NCBI GenBank assembly: GCA_910589195.1
Contig: CAJUTC010000018.1
Location: forward strand, 1 to 56,452
DNA from: an uncultured Lachnospiraceae bacterium
GTDB lineage: Bacteria > Bacillota > Clostridia > Lachnospirales > Lachnospiraceae
Direction: 5' to 3'
Length of the DNA stretch: 56,452 nucleotides
In this document: piece after piece, positions 24,195-31,661 of the stretch
Position numbering within the stretch: the first letter of the stretch is position 1
Layout: each line of letters begins with the position of its first letter
The notes under the pieces: generated by a model
The model's input: the letters and a program-made list of their open reading frames with translations, nothing else
What the model was told of the DNA's origin: nothing
Databases searched by the model: none
Made by a program: the position numbers and the translations under genes

Positions 24195-25492
24195 TGGAGA
24201 ATATGGCAATTTGGATTTTACTTGGCAGCTTCCTGCTTATGATTATCCTGCGGTTTCCGATTGCTTACGCAGTGGCGATTTCAGCAGTGCTGTGCCTGCA
24301 GTATCAGGGACTTCCGTTACAGACGATTTGCCAGCAAATGGTAAAAGGTATCAGCTCCTTTAGTTTGATGGCAGTACCCTTCTTTATTACGATGGGATGT
24401 TTGATGGGATCCGGAGGTATCTCAGAAAAACTGATTGCCCTGGCAGATTCCTGTGTTGGCTGGATGCGAGGCGGCATGGCCATGGTAAATATTGTAGCTT
24501 CTTATTTCTTTGGCGGTATTTCCGGTTCAGCGGCAGCCGATACGGCTTCGCTTGGTTCTATCTTAATCCCTATGATGGTTGACCAGGGCTATGACGGCGA
24601 TTTCTCAACGGCAGTTACCATTACATCCTCCTGCGAAGGGCTTTTAGTTCCGCCAAGCCATAATATGGTTATTTACGCAACCACCATTGGCGGTGTATCC
24701 GTAGGAAGCCTGTTTTTGGCCGGATATGTGCCTGGCGCTATTTTGGCTCTTTCTCTGATGATTGGTTCTTATATCATTTCTGTAAAACGGAATTATCCAA
24801 AAGGCCAGCCATTCAGCATCGGAAGACTGATTAAGCAGCTTTCAATTTCGATTTGGGCGCTGGCAGCCGTACTGATCGTGGTTGTAGGCGTTATCTGTGG
24901 TGTTTTTACGGCAACAGAATCGGCAGCGATTGCTGTTATCTATAGTTTAATTGTCAGTGTATTTATTTATAAAGGACTGAATTGGAAAGGTGTGTGGAAT
25001 ATTCTGGACGACTGTGTGGATACCTTATCCATCGTTTTAATCCTGATTTCCACATCCAGTGTATTCGGAAACTGCCTGACCCTGCTTCACGTTCCGGATC
25101 TGGCGGCTAACGCGATTACCGGACTGACCAATAACCCGATTTTAATTGCACTGCTTCTGAACGTGATCCTTCTGGTGTTAGGTTGTATTATGGATATGGC
25201 TCCTATCATTTTGATTGCGGCACCGATCCTGGCGCCAATTGCCATTTCCATCGGATTAAGCCCCATTCAGTTTGGTATTATGATCGTGCTTAACTGTGGT
25301 ATCGGCCTTTTAACACCTCCAGTAGGTTCCGTACTTTTTATCGGTTCTGCTGTGGCAAAGCTGCCTATGGAGAAGGTGGTTAAGGCAACACTGCCATTCT
25401 ACTTGTGCATGATTATTACGCTGCTTCTGATTACCTTTATTCCAGGGGTAAGCCTATGGCTTCCGTCCGTACTTGGAGGTGCGGCGCTATAA
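24194..25492 (+). CDS. dctM: TRAP transporter large permease, DctM family
   Basis: A 432-residue permease with about 12 hydrophobic helices that carries the solute delivered by DctP, driven by a sodium gradient. Signatures: FRFP-like LRFPIAYAVAIS near the start, VPFFITMGCLMGSGGI, the elevator region GGISGSAAADTASLG, TSSCEGLLVPPSHNMV, and the late LNCGIGLLTPPVGSVLF. The RBS AAGGAGG is inside the end of dctQ. A strong terminator follows about 50 nt after the stop, so the TRAP operon ends here. Confidence 0.93.
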   Translation: MENMAIWILLGSFLLMIILRFPIAYAVAISAVLCLQYQGLPLQTICQQMVKGISSFSLMAVPFFITMGCLMGSGGISEKLIALADSCVGWMRGGMAMVNIVASYFFGGISGSAAADTASLGSILIPMMVDQGYDGDFSTAVTITSSCEGLLVPPSHNMVIYATTIGGVSVGSLFLAGYVPGAILALSLMIGSYIISVKRNYPKGQPFSIGRLIKQLSISIWALAAVLIVVVGVICGVFTATESAAIAVIYSLIVSVFIYKGLNWKGVWNILDDCVDTLSIVLILISTSSVFGNCLTLLHVPDLAANAITGLTNNPILIALLLNVILLVLGCIMDMAPIILIAAPILAPIAISIGLSPIQFGIMIVLNCGIGLLTPPVGSVLFIGSAVAKLPMEKVVKATLPFYLCMIITLLLITFIPGVSLWLPSVLGGAAL

Positions 25493-25538
25493 GCGATTCT
25501 GGATTTTGTAAATGTTGTAGATGGATTCCTATGATGCA

Positions 25539-25578
25539 GGAGGCTCTTTGTGTGTTTCGATCAAAGAGCCTCCTTTTT
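25539..25578 (+). terminator. Rho-independent terminator of the TRAP operon
   Basis: GGAGGCTCTTTG (25539-25550) pairs perfectly with CAAAGAGCCTCC (25562-25573), 12 bp with an 11-nt loop, then TTTTT. Confidence 0.93.
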
Positions 25579-25655
25579 AAAACATATTTTACTGGCTCGT
25601 TTGTTTCATGAAACTAGGGATGTTATTGCGAAACATCCAAAGAATGGAGGAAAAT

Positions 25656-26438
25656 ATGATACAAATCCAAACGCCCGCAGGAGGGGTACTGAGTTGTTAT
25701 CCAAGCTTAAATGGAAGCGGGAAGGAAACGGTCTTAATTTGCCCGGGAGGAGGATACAGCTTTTTATCTCCCAGAGAAGGAAAGCCAATAGCAGAGGCGT
25801 TTAGCCAAGCCGGCTATCATGGGGCAGTGTTAGAGTATTGTTTAAAGCCGCGGGTTCTTGGGACAGGGCCGTTAAAAGAACTGGCCTGGTGTGAACGGTT
25901 CCTCCGAAACAGTGAAAGCTGGCAGGGAAAAGGGGAAAAAATATGGGTAGTGGGATTTTCGGCAGGAGGCCATCTGGCTGCCAGCCTTGGCGCCCTTTGG
26001 AATGAGGATCAGGTTTTTTCTAAAGAAGAGCAAGCGTTGAACCGGCCTGACGGGTTAATTCTGGCGTATCCAGTGATCAGCATGGACCGATACAGCCATG
26101 CCCGTTCGGTTGCCCGTCTAACCGGTGGCAGGGAAGAATTAAAGGAACTGTTTTCCCTGGATAAAAGAGATTTAAGCCAATGTCCGCCTGTTTTTATTTG
26201 GAATACCCTAGAGGATGAGAAAGTTCCGGCTATGAATTCTTTGCTATTCGCAGCTAAATTGGCTCAGGACGGGGCAAGCTGTGAATATCATTTGTACCAC
26301 AAAGGTCTGCACGGCATGAGCCTGGCTACCCCACAGGTGGAATCTGAGGAAGAGGATTTGCATCCGGATGAACATATTGCAAGCTGGTTTTCCCTGTGTT
26401 TACAGTGGATGTCAGAGGCAGGGAGGAGAGAAGGATAA
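25656..26438 (+). CDS. Alpha/beta hydrolase (acetylesterase/BD-FAE-like)
   Basis: A 260-residue cytosolic serine hydrolase. The oxyanion-hole motif LICPGGGYSFLS (about 28-39) and the nucleophile elbow GFSAGGHLAAS (Ser near residue 101) fit esterases such as BD-FAE or acetylxylan esterase-like enzymes; the later DxxH pair is seen as EDEKVP and GLHGMS. GGAGG (25646-25650) fixes the start at 25656, inside a longer open frame. It overlaps the next gene by one base (TAATG), so they are co-translated. Within the island it could remove acyl esters from an imported sugar acid or oligomer; that is inference. Confidence 0.8.
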   Translation: MIQIQTPAGGVLSCYPSLNGSGKETVLICPGGGYSFLSPREGKPIAEAFSQAGYHGAVLEYCLKPRVLGTGPLKELAWCERFLRNSESWQGKGEKIWVVGFSAGGHLAASLGALWNEDQVFSKEEQALNRPDGLILAYPVISMDRYSHARSVARLTGGREELKELFSLDKRDLSQCPPVFIWNTLEDEKVPAMNSLLFAAKLAQDGASCEYHLYHKGLHGMSLATPQVESEEEDLHPDEHIASWFSLCLQWMSEAGRREG

Positions 26439-27727
26439 TGGATACAACCGAAAAAAAGATGCCGATTAATGGCCGCATGCTAGTAAGCGGATGCGCTGAC
26501 AGGGAGGATTGGAATACACAGCTTTTATATTTTACCTGCTCTTCCTTAAGCAGGGACGACAGAAGGATTTTTCTTCTTAGCGACAGGACGGGAAGCCCCA
26601 ATGTGGTGGCAAAGGATATGGAAACAGGGGAAGAACGGATTTTGACGGATAATCAAAAGGGAACCTTGAAAAGCTATGTCTATTTTGACGGGACTTTTAA
26701 TAAGGGGTTGGGAAAGGCCAGTGTTTGCCTGGACTGTGAACGAAGCATAATTTATTATATCCAGGATGATGCCATCCTAAAAGCGGATATGGATGGGAAC
26801 CGGACCATCTTAAATCGGGTTCCGGATGGTAGGATGACAGCATTTACCCATGTAAGTGCAGACGGAAAGCGGCTATGCGTCCCTATGACTGATGGGCGCT
26901 GCCTGGATTTTGATCCAGAAACAGAGGGAAGCGGACTGGATAAACGGCCAATATATAATATTGACGGCAGGGTTCAGGAAGAAAACTTAAGCAGTTACTT
27001 GTGTGTTTATGATACCGAAACCGGAGAATTGCTATATGAAAAACAGGTGCCCAAGTGCTGGATTACTCATGTACAGTTTAATCCGGTGAATCCGGAGCAG
27101 ATTATGTACAACCATGAGTGGGCCAGTTTTGACTGTGGCATCCGCAGGATTTGGCTATATGATCATGAGTCGGATCAAATAAGGCCGATCCGCACAGAAG
27201 GAAGGGATACGGCAGGAGATCCAAAAGGCTATCCCAGAAGCAGGGAAGACTGGGTGTGCCATGAAATGTGGAGTGACGATGGGAAAACCGTGATTTACCA
27301 TGGAGGATATGCAGACGGCCCGGCTATGGTAGGTCGCTATGAGCTAGCTACTGGACGCTACTGGGAGATTGCCCTTCCTGAAGATTATGATGCTTATGGG
27401 CATTTTACCATGGATCATCAAGAAAATTTGGTATGTGACGGATATTTTAAATATCCTTGGGAAGTGAAGAAGGTGTGGGACAACAGTACAGATAATGGCC
27501 CGGATCCCCACAAAAAAGATGCAGAGTATATTTGTAAAGTATTTCCGGATTGGGAAAAGGGGCAGCTATCTTGGGTGCCTTTGTGCAAGCATGAAAGCGA
27601 CTGGCTGGGTCAGGATGCCCATCCCCACCCTATTTACAGCCATAAGGGAGATCGGATTTTCTTTAACAGCCGAAGTGGACGCACTGTAAATGTATATTGT
27701 GTTTCCGCGCAGCCGCCTCAGAAGTAG
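26438..27727 (+). CDS. Oligogalacturonate lyase-like beta-propeller (PL22-related)
   Basis: A 429-residue cytosolic protein with a seven-bladed propeller layout (TolB-like DG and W/Y repeats throughout). Late segments such as HVQFNPVNPEQIMYNHEW and QDAHPHPIYSHKGDRIFF match the Mn-binding His/Gln regions of oligogalacturonate lyase (PL22), which cleaves unsaturated digalacturonate. The start at 26438 overlaps the esterase stop. If the identification holds, substrates are pectin-derived uronates, consistent with a TRAP importer and an isomerase-like enzyme nearby, but no KduI/KduD pair is present, so a related lyase or isomerase activity is possible. Confidence 0.65.
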   Translation: MDTTEKKMPINGRMLVSGCADREDWNTQLLYFTCSSLSRDDRRIFLLSDRTGSPNVVAKDMETGEERILTDNQKGTLKSYVYFDGTFNKGLGKASVCLDCERSIIYYIQDDAILKADMDGNRTILNRVPDGRMTAFTHVSADGKRLCVPMTDGRCLDFDPETEGSGLDKRPIYNIDGRVQEENLSSYLCVYDTETGELLYEKQVPKCWITHVQFNPVNPEQIMYNHEWASFDCGIRRIWLYDHESDQIRPIRTEGRDTAGDPKGYPRSREDWVCHEMWSDDGKTVIYHGGYADGPAMVGRYELATGRYWEIALPEDYDAYGHFTMDHQENLVCDGYFKYPWEVKKVWDNSTDNGPDPHKKDAEYICKVFPDWEKGQLSWVPLCKHESDWLGQDAHPHPIYSHKGDRIFFNSRSGRTVNVYCVSAQPPQK

Positions 27728-28026
27728 ATTGGCGATTGATCAATCGGAGTACTGAGGTTAGAAACGAAACCGGAAACAAAACCAGAAACGAAAGTAACAA
27801 CAAAAATTAACGACGAAATTCGCAGCGAAAAAAGCGCCGCCTGGATTATCAAAAACGATGATTAAGCAATGCCTTTTTTAGAAAATTCCTTTCAGAACAT
27901 GCTTGATAATTGACGAAACGGGGAATCTTTATATGTTACTATTTTTTGTCTGGAAAAATATATTATGATTTGTTATAATCAAAATGGCAAAAAATATCTT
28001 GAATATAAAAGGTTCGGAGGAATTCA
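27728..28026 (+). other. Intergenic region before the YesN-type regulator
   Basis: About 300 nt without a gene. It starts with a run of short degenerate repeats of the type GAAACGAAA/CGGAAACAAAA (about 27765-27800), then AT-rich DNA. A TATAAT at 27974-27979, 48 nt before the regulator, is a likely -10 box; its -35 (TGGAAA at 27951-27956, 17-nt spacer) is weak, as expected of an activated promoter. No terminator was recognised. Confidence 0.45.
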
Positions 28027-28902
28027 ATGTACCGTTTACTAATTGCGGATGACGAAAAGATAGAAAAAATGGTTTTATACAAAACCATTCAAAAAAGTTT
28101 AGGAAACCAGTGCCAGATTTTTGAGGCAGATAATGGAAGGGAAGCCCTGGAGGTGTATGAGAGGGAACAGATCCAAATTGCCGTTTTGGATATTGAGATG
28201 CCGGGAATTAATGGTATCCAGGCCGCGGAGCAGATCCGGAAAAAGGATAGAGAGTGCTGTATCATATTCCTTACAGCATTCGATGAGTTTTCCTACGCGA
28301 AAAAAGCCATTGCAGTTCGCGCATTGGATTATCTTTTAAAACCCTATGAAGAAAATGAGCTGATTTCAGTACTTGAGGAAGCTATGCGGCTAGTAGATGA
28401 AAGCAAAGCCAGAAAGCAGTTTGTGACGGATCACTCAGAGAAAAAAGCAAGTGAAAAAGAGCCGGTTTCACGGCCTTTTTCTGACATGGAGGGAAGGGAT
28501 ATGGCAGCGGAATCGGAAATAGAAGAGGATGTTGGAGGGACGGATCGGGATTCTTCCAATACTCGTTTGTATATGGTTTCAGAGAAAATAGAAGAATATA
28601 TTAAAGAAAATTACCGGCAGGACATTTCAATGCAGGATGCTGCCAGGGCGATGAATTATTCAGAAACGTATTTTTGCAAATTGTTTAAACAATGCTTTGG
28701 GAAAAATTTCACATCGTATCTGACAGAATACCGGGTGACAGAGGCAAAGAAACTTTTAATAGAGCCAATGGCAAATGTAAGGGACATTGGCAAAGCGGTG
28801 GGATATGGGGATTCTAATTATTTTGCCAAAGTATTTAAGCGCATTACCGGGCACAGCCCCACAGAGTACCGGATGAATGTTTATAAAGACAGCCAACAGT
28901 AA
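28027..28902 (+). CDS. YesN-type response regulator (receiver plus AraC output)
   Basis: A 291-residue regulator: receiver domain at 1-120 with DDEK, phosphoacceptor Asp in IAVLDIEMPGINGIQ (about residue 55), Thr in FLTAFDEF and Lys in YLLKPYE; an acidic linker; and an AraC/XylS double helix-turn-helix domain (about 190-288) with AARAMNYSETYFCKLFKQ and VGYGDSNYFAKVFKR. Such proteins answer YesM kinases; the only YesM in the window is at 19652, on the far side of the TRAP operon. It directly precedes a TRAP binding-protein gene, so it likely controls uptake. Confidence 0.92.
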   Translation: MYRLLIADDEKIEKMVLYKTIQKSLGNQCQIFEADNGREALEVYEREQIQIAVLDIEMPGINGIQAAEQIRKKDRECCIIFLTAFDEFSYAKKAIAVRALDYLLKPYEENELISVLEEAMRLVDESKARKQFVTDHSEKKASEKEPVSRPFSDMEGRDMAAESEIEEDVGGTDRDSSNTRLYMVSEKIEEYIKENYRQDISMQDAARAMNYSETYFCKLFKQCFGKNFTSYLTEYRVTEAKKLLIEPMANVRDIGKAVGYGDSNYFAKVFKRITGHSPTEYRMNVYKDSQQ

Positions 28903-28915
28903 CAGGAGAATGAGG

Positions 28916-29918
28916 GTGAAGAGAACTAATATTTTCAAGGGTCTGCTATTCGCCGGAATTTGGTTTCTGCTGGCAGGCTGTAGGATGGAGGAGAAGGAGG
29001 GGCTGTCTTCTGTTCCAGAGTATGTATTTACCTATGCGGAAAACCAGGCGGAGGATTATCCCACCAGCCTTGGCGCGTATCGGTTTGCCCAATTGGTGAA
29101 GGAAAGAACAGGAGGGCGGATTGAGATCCAGGTAAAAGCAGGAGGCCTTCTTGGTGATGAACAGGCAATTTTGGAGCAATTGCAGTTTGGGGGAATTGAT
29201 TTTACCAGGGTATCCTTATCTCCACTGTCAGAAATTATTCCAGAACTGAATGTTCTTCAGATGCCTTATATGTATACGGGCAGCGAACATATGTGGAAGG
29301 TGCTGGACGGTGAGATCGGGGAAACGTTTATCGGATTTTTTGAGCGGGTGCCCATACAGCCGCTTTCCTGGTATGACGGGGGAACCAGAAATTTTTATAC
29401 TTCTAATGTGCCGATCCGGAATCTGGAAGATATGAAAGGAATGCGGATCCGGGTTCAGCAGTCAAGTCTGATGATGGATACCATGGAATTATTGGGGGCA
29501 GAGGCTGTGCCGACTGCTTTTGACCAGGTATATTCCAGCCTTCAAAGAGGAACCATTGACGGGGCTGAGAATAGTTGGCCGTCTTACGAATCAGAGAAGC
29601 ATTATGAGGTGGCCGGGTATTATACCTTAGATGAGCATACCCGGGTGCCGGAGATGCAATTAGCTTCCCAGATTACCTGGGATAAGCTGTCAAAAGAGGA
29701 TCAGCAGATTATCCGGGAATGTGCCAGAGAGTCAGCGCATGCTGTGGAAGAAACGGGAAAAGTCGTCGGAGGATCGTGTAAGAGCCGAGGGATGCCAGGT
29801 AATTTTGCTTCCTGAGAAAGAGAAAGAGCGGTTTAGAGAGGCGGTTGCCCCTTTATACGAAAAATACTGCAGTGATTACATGGATATTGTGGACGCAATC
29901 CGAAAGGAGGGAAAGTAG
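28916..29918 (+). pseudogene. TRAP/DctP-family solute-binding lipoprotein, frameshifted near its C-terminus
   Basis: A signal peptide ending in LLAGC (lipobox) leads into a DctP domain with AGGLLGDEQAI, the ligand-binding Arg in MKGMRIRVQQSSLM and YSSLQRGTIDGAENSW. The frame changes after about residue 280: the original frame runs into unrelated residues and stops at 29815, while the true C-terminal helix (EDRVRAEGCQVILLPEKEKE to the stop at 29918) continues in another frame. Removing one A from the AAAA run at 29758-29761 restores a continuous protein. The start is GTG 28916 (AGGAG 7 nt upstream), 13 nt after the YesN gene. It may be a real mutation or a sequencing error. No permease genes accompany it, so it may be a sensor or a spare receptor. 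Confidence 0.8.
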
Positions 29919-29931
29919 TAAAGTTATTTTT

Positions 29932-29960
29932 TTGACTTCATGAAAACGATTTCATAACAT
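29932..29960 (+). promoter_or_regulatory. Promoter with a LacI-type operator in its spacer
   Basis: TTGACT (29932-29937), a 17-nt spacer and TAACAT (29955-29960), 31 nt before the first hotdog gene. The near-palindrome ATGAAAACGATTTCAT (29940-29955) fills the spacer almost exactly, so a bound repressor would exclude RNA polymerase. The core resembles LacI/CcpA-family operators. Confidence 0.72.
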
Positions 29961-29990
29961 GCGGAAAAGGATATAAGGAGGAACCAAATA

Positions 29991-30428
29991 ATGAAAGAAT
30001 TGGAACTAAAGGAAGCAGAGAAAACTGTAGAAAGCATTCCAATGGGACAGAAAGCTTACTTTTCCAAAACGGTGACAGAAGGAGATGTAGCATTGTTTGC
30101 CGGGATCACAGGGGCGTTTGAACCGCTGAGCATGAATCAGGAGTTTGCGGAGAAAACATCCGGCTTAAGCCGTCGAGTACAGACCATGCTTCTTGCCACA
30201 TACACCTGGCCGGTTTCTACCCAGATTGCGTCTCCGGGGGCCGTTACCATAGCCCAGGAGTCTACATTTTTGAAGCCAGTGAAAATCGGGGATACCATTA
30301 CGGCTGTAGGGGAAGTTACAAAAAAGATTTTGGAAAAAAAGATTGTGATTGTGCGTACAACCTGCTATAACCAGGAAGGCGAGATGGTAATGGATGGTTC
30401 GGTTGTGGAGTTAATGCGGGTACATTAA
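29991..30428 (+). CDS. MaoC-like hotdog protein, catalytic residues lost
   Basis: A 145-residue hotdog-fold protein of the MaoC/R-hydratase family, first of three tandem paralogues. In active members a conserved Asp and His sit in a GDxxPxH motif; here the equivalent segment is ITGAFEPLSMN, with Asp replaced by Ala and His by Ser, and the later AHG motif is RRVQT. It therefore probably lacks hydratase activity and may be a structural or substrate-binding partner of the next two products. An AAGGAGG precedes the start. Next gene after 14 nt. Confidence 0.75.
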   Translation: MKELELKEAEKTVESIPMGQKAYFSKTVTEGDVALFAGITGAFEPLSMNQEFAEKTSGLSRRVQTMLLATYTWPVSTQIASPGAVTIAQESTFLKPVKIGDTITAVGEVTKKILEKKIVIVRTTCYNQEGEMVMDGSVVELMRVH

Positions 30429-30442
30429 AGGGGGAAACGGAT

Positions 30443-30898
30443 ATGGCAATTATGCAGTTTGAAGAAAAAACGGTAGATTCCCTTACAGTAGGGGATTTTG
30501 CTTTATTTACCAAAACAGTTAGCGAAACAGATATTACGCTTTATGCCGGAATATCCGCGGATTTTGCACCAGTTCATATGAATGAGCCATTTGGCCAGGG
30601 AACAAGATTTGGCGGACGGGTGGCACATCCCATGTTAACCGGCGCCATGGTTGGAGGGGCGATTTTTCGCTTGCTTTCTCCGGGTTCATATCCAATCAAG
30701 CGGGAATTTCAAATGGAAGCACCGGTATATCCGGGCGATACCGTGACAATCCGGGCGGAAGTGGCAGCGCTGGATCGGGACAAAAAAACGGTGTCTGTCC
30801 AGTTTGAGGCCTACAACCAAAAGCGGGAATTGGTGCTTTGCGGAACCTCGCTTGAGGGGATGGATTTGATGGACGCAGAAATAAACAGGAGGGAGTGA
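30443..30898 (+). CDS. MaoC-like acyl-CoA dehydratase/hydratase, second copy
   Basis: A 151-residue hotdog protein with the catalytic pair intact in ISADFAPVHMN (Asp and His), followed by RFGGRVAHPMLTGAM. Enzymes of this family add water to, or remove it from, 2-enoyl/3-hydroxyacyl-CoA substrates. It follows the degenerate first copy and is followed after 4 nt by the third; stop and start signals are close enough for coupled translation. It differs clearly in sequence from its neighbours, so the duplication is old. Confidence 0.85.
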   Translation: MAIMQFEEKTVDSLTVGDFALFTKTVSETDITLYAGISADFAPVHMNEPFGQGTRFGGRVAHPMLTGAMVGGAIFRLLSPGSYPIKREFQMEAPVYPGDTVTIRAEVAALDRDKKTVSVQFEAYNQKRELVLCGTSLEGMDLMDAEINRRE

Positions 30899-30902
30899 TA
30901 AG

Positions 30903-31358
30903 ATGAGTTTAGAAGGAATTGTATTAAAGGAAATAACTGATATCTGCCCAGGTGATGTAGCATGGTTTTCAAAAACGGTGACAGAGGCAGATATCATGAT
31001 GTTTGCTCAATTGTCTGGGGACTACGCGCCTCAGCATGTTAGCGCGGAATTTGGAAAAACCATGATGTACGGCTCACGTATTGCCCATGGTATGCTTACA
31101 GCAGGTCTAATTTGCCCCGTTTTAAACCGGCTTTGCGGTGACGGCTCTGTTACCTACTCCCAGGAAATTAAATTTAAGTCCGCCGTACTGCTAAATGACA
31201 CGGTAACCGTTCGAGGGGAAGTAACTGGGGTGAACCCAGAAGAAAATAAGGTAATGATTGATGTGGTTTGCCGGAAACAGGGCACAGGGCCAGAAGACCG
31301 ACCACTGATATTGGCAACATTTGTGCAGAAATTAGAAATTCTTCCCTTTGAGAAATAG
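30903..31358 (+). CDS. MaoC-like acyl-CoA dehydratase/hydratase, third copy
   Basis: A 151-residue hotdog protein with the canonical motif LSGDYAPQHVS and RIAHGMLTAG, close to (R)-specific enoyl-CoA hydratases. It is the most conventional of the three paralogues and the most likely catalytic one. AGGAGGG precedes the ATG. It ends the first transcription unit of the CoA-thioester cluster; a strong hairpin lies about 75 nt further on. Confidence 0.87.
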   Translation: MSLEGIVLKEITDICPGDVAWFSKTVTEADIMMFAQLSGDYAPQHVSAEFGKTMMYGSRIAHGMLTAGLICPVLNRLCGDGSVTYSQEIKFKSAVLLNDTVTVRGEVTGVNPEENKVMIDVVCRKQGTGPEDRPLILATFVQKLEILPFEK

Positions 31359-31432
31359 CGGCTATTCCGGAGCTTAGGATGCGGCAAATGGTATAGCGGA
31401 TGTTATATAATCGATTTTATAGTAGATTGGAA

Positions 31433-31463
31433 AGCGGCGGCCTGCGGATTCTGGGCCGCCGCT
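31433..31463. other. GC-rich hairpin in the 31359-31661 intergenic region
   Basis: AGCGGCGGCC (31433-31442) pairs perfectly with GGCCGCCGCT (31454-31463) around an 11-nt loop. No U-run follows (TCGTCGTC), so it is not a standard terminator; it could stabilise the mRNA 3' end or act as a factor-dependent stop. The rest of the 303-nt gap holds the next promoter and operator. Confidence 0.55.
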
Positions 31464-31567
31464 TCGTCGTCAGATTCACGGCCTATCACGCTTTGTGGAA
31501 ACATTTGTGAAACTGTTTTAAGATATAAAAGATGGGAAGAAACAGAAATAAAATTAATCGAAAAGGA

Positions 31568-31628
31568 TTGACCCAGGGCTGGATTTATGGTATGCTTCAA
31601 CTATGAAAACGATTGTACAAACGATTTC
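31568..31628 (+). promoter_or_regulatory. Promoter and LacI-type operator of the flavoprotein gene
   Basis: TTGACC (31568-31573), a 17-nt spacer and TATGCT (31591-31596). Just downstream, ATGAAAACGATT (31603-31614) and ACAAACGATTTC (31617-31628) repeat the motif found at 29940, placed over the expected transcription start. Confidence 0.68.
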
Positions 31629-31661
31629 TTATGGGTAGAAACAGGAAAGGAGTAAAGAGCG

